From the NCBI GenBank assembly GCA_028023455.1, contig JAQFVV010000023.1, positions 248,001 through 312,000 on the forward strand: a stretch of DNA of 64,000 nucleotides. Direction: 5' to 3'. Under the pieces are notes generated by a model. That model was not told the DNA's origin. It ran no database searches and was given only the letters and a program-made list of their open reading frames with translations. The stretch's first letter is position 1, and the number at the start of each line of letters is the position of its first letter. The DNA is from Epiperipatus broadwayi. Its lineage: Eukaryota; Onychophora; Udeonychophora; Euonychophora; Peripatidae. The position numbers were made by a program, and so were the translations under genes. Below are positions 58,991 to 64,000 of the stretch, in pieces.

Positions 58991-61900
58991 AGAGTATGAA
59001 TATTATACACATTTTGTAAGCATGAAAACACTATGAAAATCATACTATAATGTATATAATCACAGAAATAAGTCTAGTATCATATTATATATTCAAAAAC
59101 TGATTTAGAAAGCTTTCTATTCAAAAACTAAATGAAATTGAGAATGCATGATATGTAGGATACACATCTTGGAAGTTAAGTAAATCAAATGAAAGAATCT
59201 GGATGAAATTTTGAAACATGGTTATAATGTAAACTGATTGCAAAAGCAAACCATTAGAAGTTGAGTTTACAAAGTTGATATAAGTCTTCATTAAAAAAAG
59301 GCTCAACATATAAACAAATATCTATCTTTTCCATCTTATCACTATTCATTTCAATTATATGAAATAAAAAAATCCTTAAGGAAACAACCAAAAAGTTATT
59401 CTTATTATAAAAATGTTTCTTATCAATGGTTATAGTTACAATATTGTCAACAGAGCTACTTATGCAACAACAACAACAACAACAAAAAGATTTTGATAAT
59501 TTAGAAATTAAAATGTCTTTATCTTACATAAAGAATGTCAGTAATAAAATTAATGATGTATTAATAGAATTCAATACCATTAAAATGTAATGGCATCGTT
59601 GAAATCTTATGCCAGGTCTTCTGTCATTCATATATTGGTCAAACTAATGATCTGCTTCCATTCATATAATGTATAGACTAATTATATAATCAATAGCAAG
59701 AGATGATTATACATTTTCATAGTTACACAGAAATCTGATGGTTGGCTATTTATTCACACATTAAATTAATAAAATATACCCCTTTAAAAAAATATATATT
59801 CTGGTGAAAACTGATCATTGTTCGCACATTATTAACAGAGGCTACCTGTAAAATATTACTAGAAAATAAAACAAAAGCATTTTTATATGACCTTCAGCCA
59901 ATAGTCTTGAAGAATAAAAAAGAAAAATGATAAAGACTTCAAACACCATACACAATTTTAAAATTTTAGATGTTAACTCTGAAGAATGTATGATATGATT
60001 ATAATAAAACAGCATCTATTTATTATTCTATTTTCACAAGATTAGTCATGTGGTCTAATACAAAAAATTTTGTCACCTTCAAAATGTAAATAAAAAATAC
60101 AATAAGCCAATGAATCTTTCAAAAGTATTTAAGTACAGACTGTACTACTTGCCAAAATAGTTTTCAGCCATATACACAAAATTTTCTATTTAAAAATCAT
60201 AGAAAAAAAAATATTGCATACACTTTTAATGATACTTGCATATAATTCCTTCGCTCTCTTCACCAGTCATTTTTTTGATTAATTATTCATTTTCAGGAGC
60301 ATCATGTTTTAACCTTTCCAAAATGCAGCCTAACACCCCTTACTTTTCAGCATTTTCAGAAGTTTTATTTGTCTCACACATCAATGTAAAATATATGATA
60401 AAATATTTATTACTTATCAGAAAATAACAAATTTGACTTTATTTGATAGATATTTTTGTTTACTACTGAAATAGATTTTAAATGTTCACATTTTGTTTCT
60501 GTAAATATTAAAAAAATGAGACAGCAATCAAACAAAGACATTACAAGTCATTATTTCTAAAAAGATTATTTTCAGTTTGTAAAATCAATGAAATAATTCT
60601 TAATTTTTATTATTTTTAAACATTTGAAATGAATAATTATTTATTTCTCTTATATCTAATGAATTATACTTTAAATGTTTAATTTTTTTTAATATTTATT
60701 GCAAAATTATGGTATTTTCTTTACTCATAAATAAAGTAGATTGTTTACATCATAGCTTGTCTTCTAATTTGCTTCAGGCCATATTTATGTTAGCTGCTAA
60801 TATAACATTATGTTTTTGAAAATAAAATATTTCAAGTCAATATCTAATAAATATAGTGTAAATTATTTTTAAAAAACATCTAAAATCATAATAAATTCGC
60901 AAATAAACACATTTTTGCATCATTGGAAACTTCAATTTCATAAAACAATGAACATTTTACAGCCTTGTCAACAGACAATGGCTGAACATGTCAGGGAGGG
61001 GAGTATGTCTATTGTTAGAGCAGGAATTTTGAATTTCGTGCAATTTTCAGGGGAAAAAATTTATTATAACAAAATATACTGTTTCACACACATTTTAATG
61101 TATAATATTTATGAAAAAATTCACCAGGGGGGTGAATTGGTCAAAACATGAAATAATTCACCTGGAAGAACCGGAGGGTTAAACAATATGGCTGCTTTTT
61201 TTAGGATGATTATAAAAACACAATAAATTATACAAAACTCCAAACAATTGTAATTAAATAAAATTTAATATAACTGTAATAAACAAAATAAAAAACATGA
61301 TGAAAGAATAATCGCTTCAAACAAGTTTTGACAATACATTACTATTATTTCCATTCACACATAAAGTTTCATATCACACTCATTAGTACATGCTTTGCAC
61401 ATAGGCACTATTGTGTAATTTTGAAAATACTTCACTGAGCCTTCTTCTGTTAGTGATACATTCCAAATTTTAATCCTTTTTGCAAAAGATTAGGAAAAAT
61501 AATTAACCAATAGTTTGATCGAATGTTATGGTAAACAAAAAAATCACAACAATGTTCACAACATGTTAACAGTTTGTACATCATAACATATGTAAAAAAA
61601 AAAAAATTCATTAAATGTGAATGGCATTTATAAAAAAAAAAAATATTACTTTTTAAAGTTAACATGATATTCGATTTCTTAATATTTTTTAAACTTAACA
61701 TTTAACACATGTTTGATAAAATAATTAAAAAAAAAACAAAAAAAAAATAACAAATACTTTGATGCCCCTGAAAATAAATAATTAACCAAAAAACACCTGG
61801 TGAAGAGAGTTACTTTATGTAAGTACCCTTTTAATCTGCCTAATATCTTACAGATTTAATGGTCTTAAAACCAAATACTAAAACAGCATATTCATTATGT

Positions 61901-64000
61901 TCATATTAATTAATAATAATATATAAGATTTAAAATTACCACACATATATCTATTAAAGAAACTCACAGTGTAGAGATAGTATATCCATAAACCATATAT
62001 ATATGACTTAAGGTTTGAATATAGGTCAAATAAATTTCATTTCAAAAGGTTTACAATTTTTCATTCAGGTAGCTGGTCATAACTCAGTTTACTATTCAAC
62101 ACTGATTAAATAATGAGGACTGGCCATTCTTATTAAAGATAAAATAAAGATGAAAAAATCCTCAACTACTGGAATGGCTGATTAATATAGCCTTCTCTTC
62201 ATTGTTCTTCTACAAGGAACTGTTAGATAGATCTTTACCTGCAGTGGGCTATTTATTATTTTTAAAAAGGCTGTTATATCTTTTTGGACTTTATGTGTGC
62301 TCACTAAAAATATTTTTAAATAAATATTTAATAAATAGCATAAGACTGGAAAGGGGGGGGTATCAAATTCAATGTAAAAAGGAAGAGTCATGAAATATAT
62401 AACGTTTACTAAGTTTGCTTACTTTATAAGTATTAGCAGATTTTTTTTAAAAAAATAAAGGACAAAGTCCATAACATTCTTACTTTTAAACCCAAAAAGA
62501 ATGAGAATTATTAAAATAAGAAAATCAATATATGCTTAGTCTGATTATTAGCATTTTATTGTTCTTAACACTTGCATACATACATTGCAATATTTAGAAA
62601 ATAAGGTACATGAATATATATATTTACAGCTGTCTTATATCCGCCTCATCTCATTAGATTAAAAAACACACATACTGATAACAATGAATGTTATATGGAA
62701 TACTTGCACACACATATTGTACAATTATTTAAATTTTTCATTTTTGCTAAACTAATTGTTATGGAAGCATGGTTCCTGAAATCAAATGGGTACAAATAAT
62801 ACAAATATACATGGGGAATATTCAAATTACACAAACAAAAATAATTATGCAAGTATTACAAGTATTACAACTATATTTTGAAAGCATAAAGTACTGATTA
62901 AGAAAATGATTTCTAAATAATAATTAAAATGGTTAGAAGTAATGCATATTTATATCCAGAACTTATTAAATGTATTTACAGCATTAAGCAAAATGGTTTT
63001 AAATATTATTAATTTAACACTATATAAAATTAGATGGACAAAATATACTTCTATTAAAATAATATAATATCGTTTTATTGAGAAATAAATGGACTAAATT
63101 ATAGGATTTTTATAAAATTAAAAAAATTACTTTTCCTTTTTAAATTTAGAAAAATATTTCTAAAAAGTATAAAAATCCTATAATTCAATATTATTATTTA
63201 AATTATAATAATTATATAAAATTATTACATTAATTATTGTTTTATTTTTGAAAAAAAAAAAAAGAATGATTTAATTTTCTTCTGCTTCGTTTTTATTCCC
63301 TTAAGGGGATTTGGCGCCATATTGAACTTTTAAAAAATTGATTTGAGACCAATTTTCACAATAACTTCAGTTCTAATAATGTTAGAGCAAAAAACTTTAC
63401 ATTGATAGAAACTAGAAAAACTAAGAAAAAAATAAGGCTGAGACAAGTAGTGATTACCATTAAAAAGTAAGGAAGGAAAAAAGAAATTTCAATATCCGAA
63501 ATATTATCTTATTGTTTGTTCATAATTTCTCATCAACTAAGTTTAAAATTACATCGATAATTTCTTTGTATTCCTCACAAAATTCTCAATCAAACCACAT
63601 ATAATACTTCTTATCTGAGATAATCCATAGTTTCAGAACTTACAAAAGTAGTGGCATAAGAATTCTTCATTTTTATCTTGTACCCCAAAAGCTAAAATAT
63701 CTCAAGGGTATCTATAAGAAAAAGATTCATCCTAATAAAAGATACAAAACAAATCATTTCCAGAAGGTAAATATACATTTTTAATCAAAGCAATTGGCTT
63801 CTTTTCTATCCAAAACTAGAAATTGAAAGCAACTGTTTGTATCAATGATAAAATGAGTCTCCTCTCTTCATTTTATATTTTTTGTGCACACCAGTGATGT
63901 TTATATTCTTTATGCATACCAGTGATACTATTTTGTTATATTTATTATCCCACAGAGATATAATTTATTTGTATATAGCTCATTTGCTAGCTAAAGACTT
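58991..64000. other. AT-rich non-coding sequence
   Basis: Holds a (CAA)n run of 7 units (59465-59485), a G8 run (62353-62360) and an exact 18-bp inverted repeat (63097-63114 and 63168-63185, AATTATAGGATTTTTATA). A string CACCTGGAAGAACCGGAGGGTTAA near 61160-61183 is kept here only as a possible piggyBac-type end. Short frames (60236, 60915, 61450, 62182, 62202) resemble no known protein. Confidence 0.5.

Noticed and set aside
60915-61151. 78-codon frame
   Set aside because: No recognisable motif; surrounding sequence is AT-rich non-coding DNA.

Overview
The window reads as a very AT-rich, intron- and repeat-dominated stretch of an animal nuclear genome. No long open reading frame, operon, ribosome-binding-site pattern or bacterial gene order is present. 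Every coding remnant I can recognise belongs to a eukaryotic mobile element: two non-LTR (LINE) types, Penelope-like GIY-YIG fragments and a hAT transposase. Three tRNA-derived SINEs carry clean target-site duplications, and there are several MITE-like inverted repeats. I found no convincing host exon. A lophotrochozoan invertebrate, possibly a cephalopod mollusc, is my best guess; it rests only on the style of the LINE and SINE remnants and is weak.

Layout. 1-5 kb: AT-rich DNA, a piggyBac-type MITE (1412-2139) and a palindromic hammerhead-bearing element inside an (AT)n tract (4443-4726). 5-18 kb: a tentative LTR (5.6-6.4 kb), family-B hammerhead elements at 7.1, 11.1 and 16.8 kb, a LINE C-terminus at 11.4-11.8 kb and a SINE at 15.6 kb. 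18.0-19.3 kb: a 1.2-kb inverted array of family A with three hammerhead motifs. 19.7-21.8 kb: a decayed hAT transposon. 23.3 kb: the best-bounded family-B element. 26.3, 31.3 and 56.0 kb: tRNA-Val-like SINEs. 30.8-31.1 kb: a homopolymer block that looks like a sequencing or assembly artefact. 31.6-34.5 kb: a family-C hammerhead, a foldback element and a TIR element. 36.6-37.1 and 50.4-51.2 kb: Penelope-like GIY-YIG remnants, the second as a large inverted repeat. 44.7-45.7 kb: one palindromic family-C and one palindromic family-A element side by side. 46.7-47.5 and 57.1-59.0 kb: two copies of the same LINE. 47.9-48.5 kb: a 583-bp (TTA)n microsatellite. 53.2 kb: a MITE. The rest is unrecognised AT-rich DNA.

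Main observation. Three short repeat families (A, B, C) each contain a motif that folds, by hand, as a type I hammerhead ribozyme: CUGANGA, stem II, GAAA, a very short stem III, UH, and a long stem I. Families A and B share a 4x3 internal loop in stem I. Insertions of B and C are flanked by 12-14 bp duplications, which suggests retroposition. Most copies are foldback (inverted-dimer) structures, as is the Penelope-like remnant at 50.4-51.2 kb, whose downstream region holds a degenerate hammerhead-like core. I infer a retrozyme-like, non-autonomous group, perhaps mobilised by Penelope-like machinery; this is unproven.
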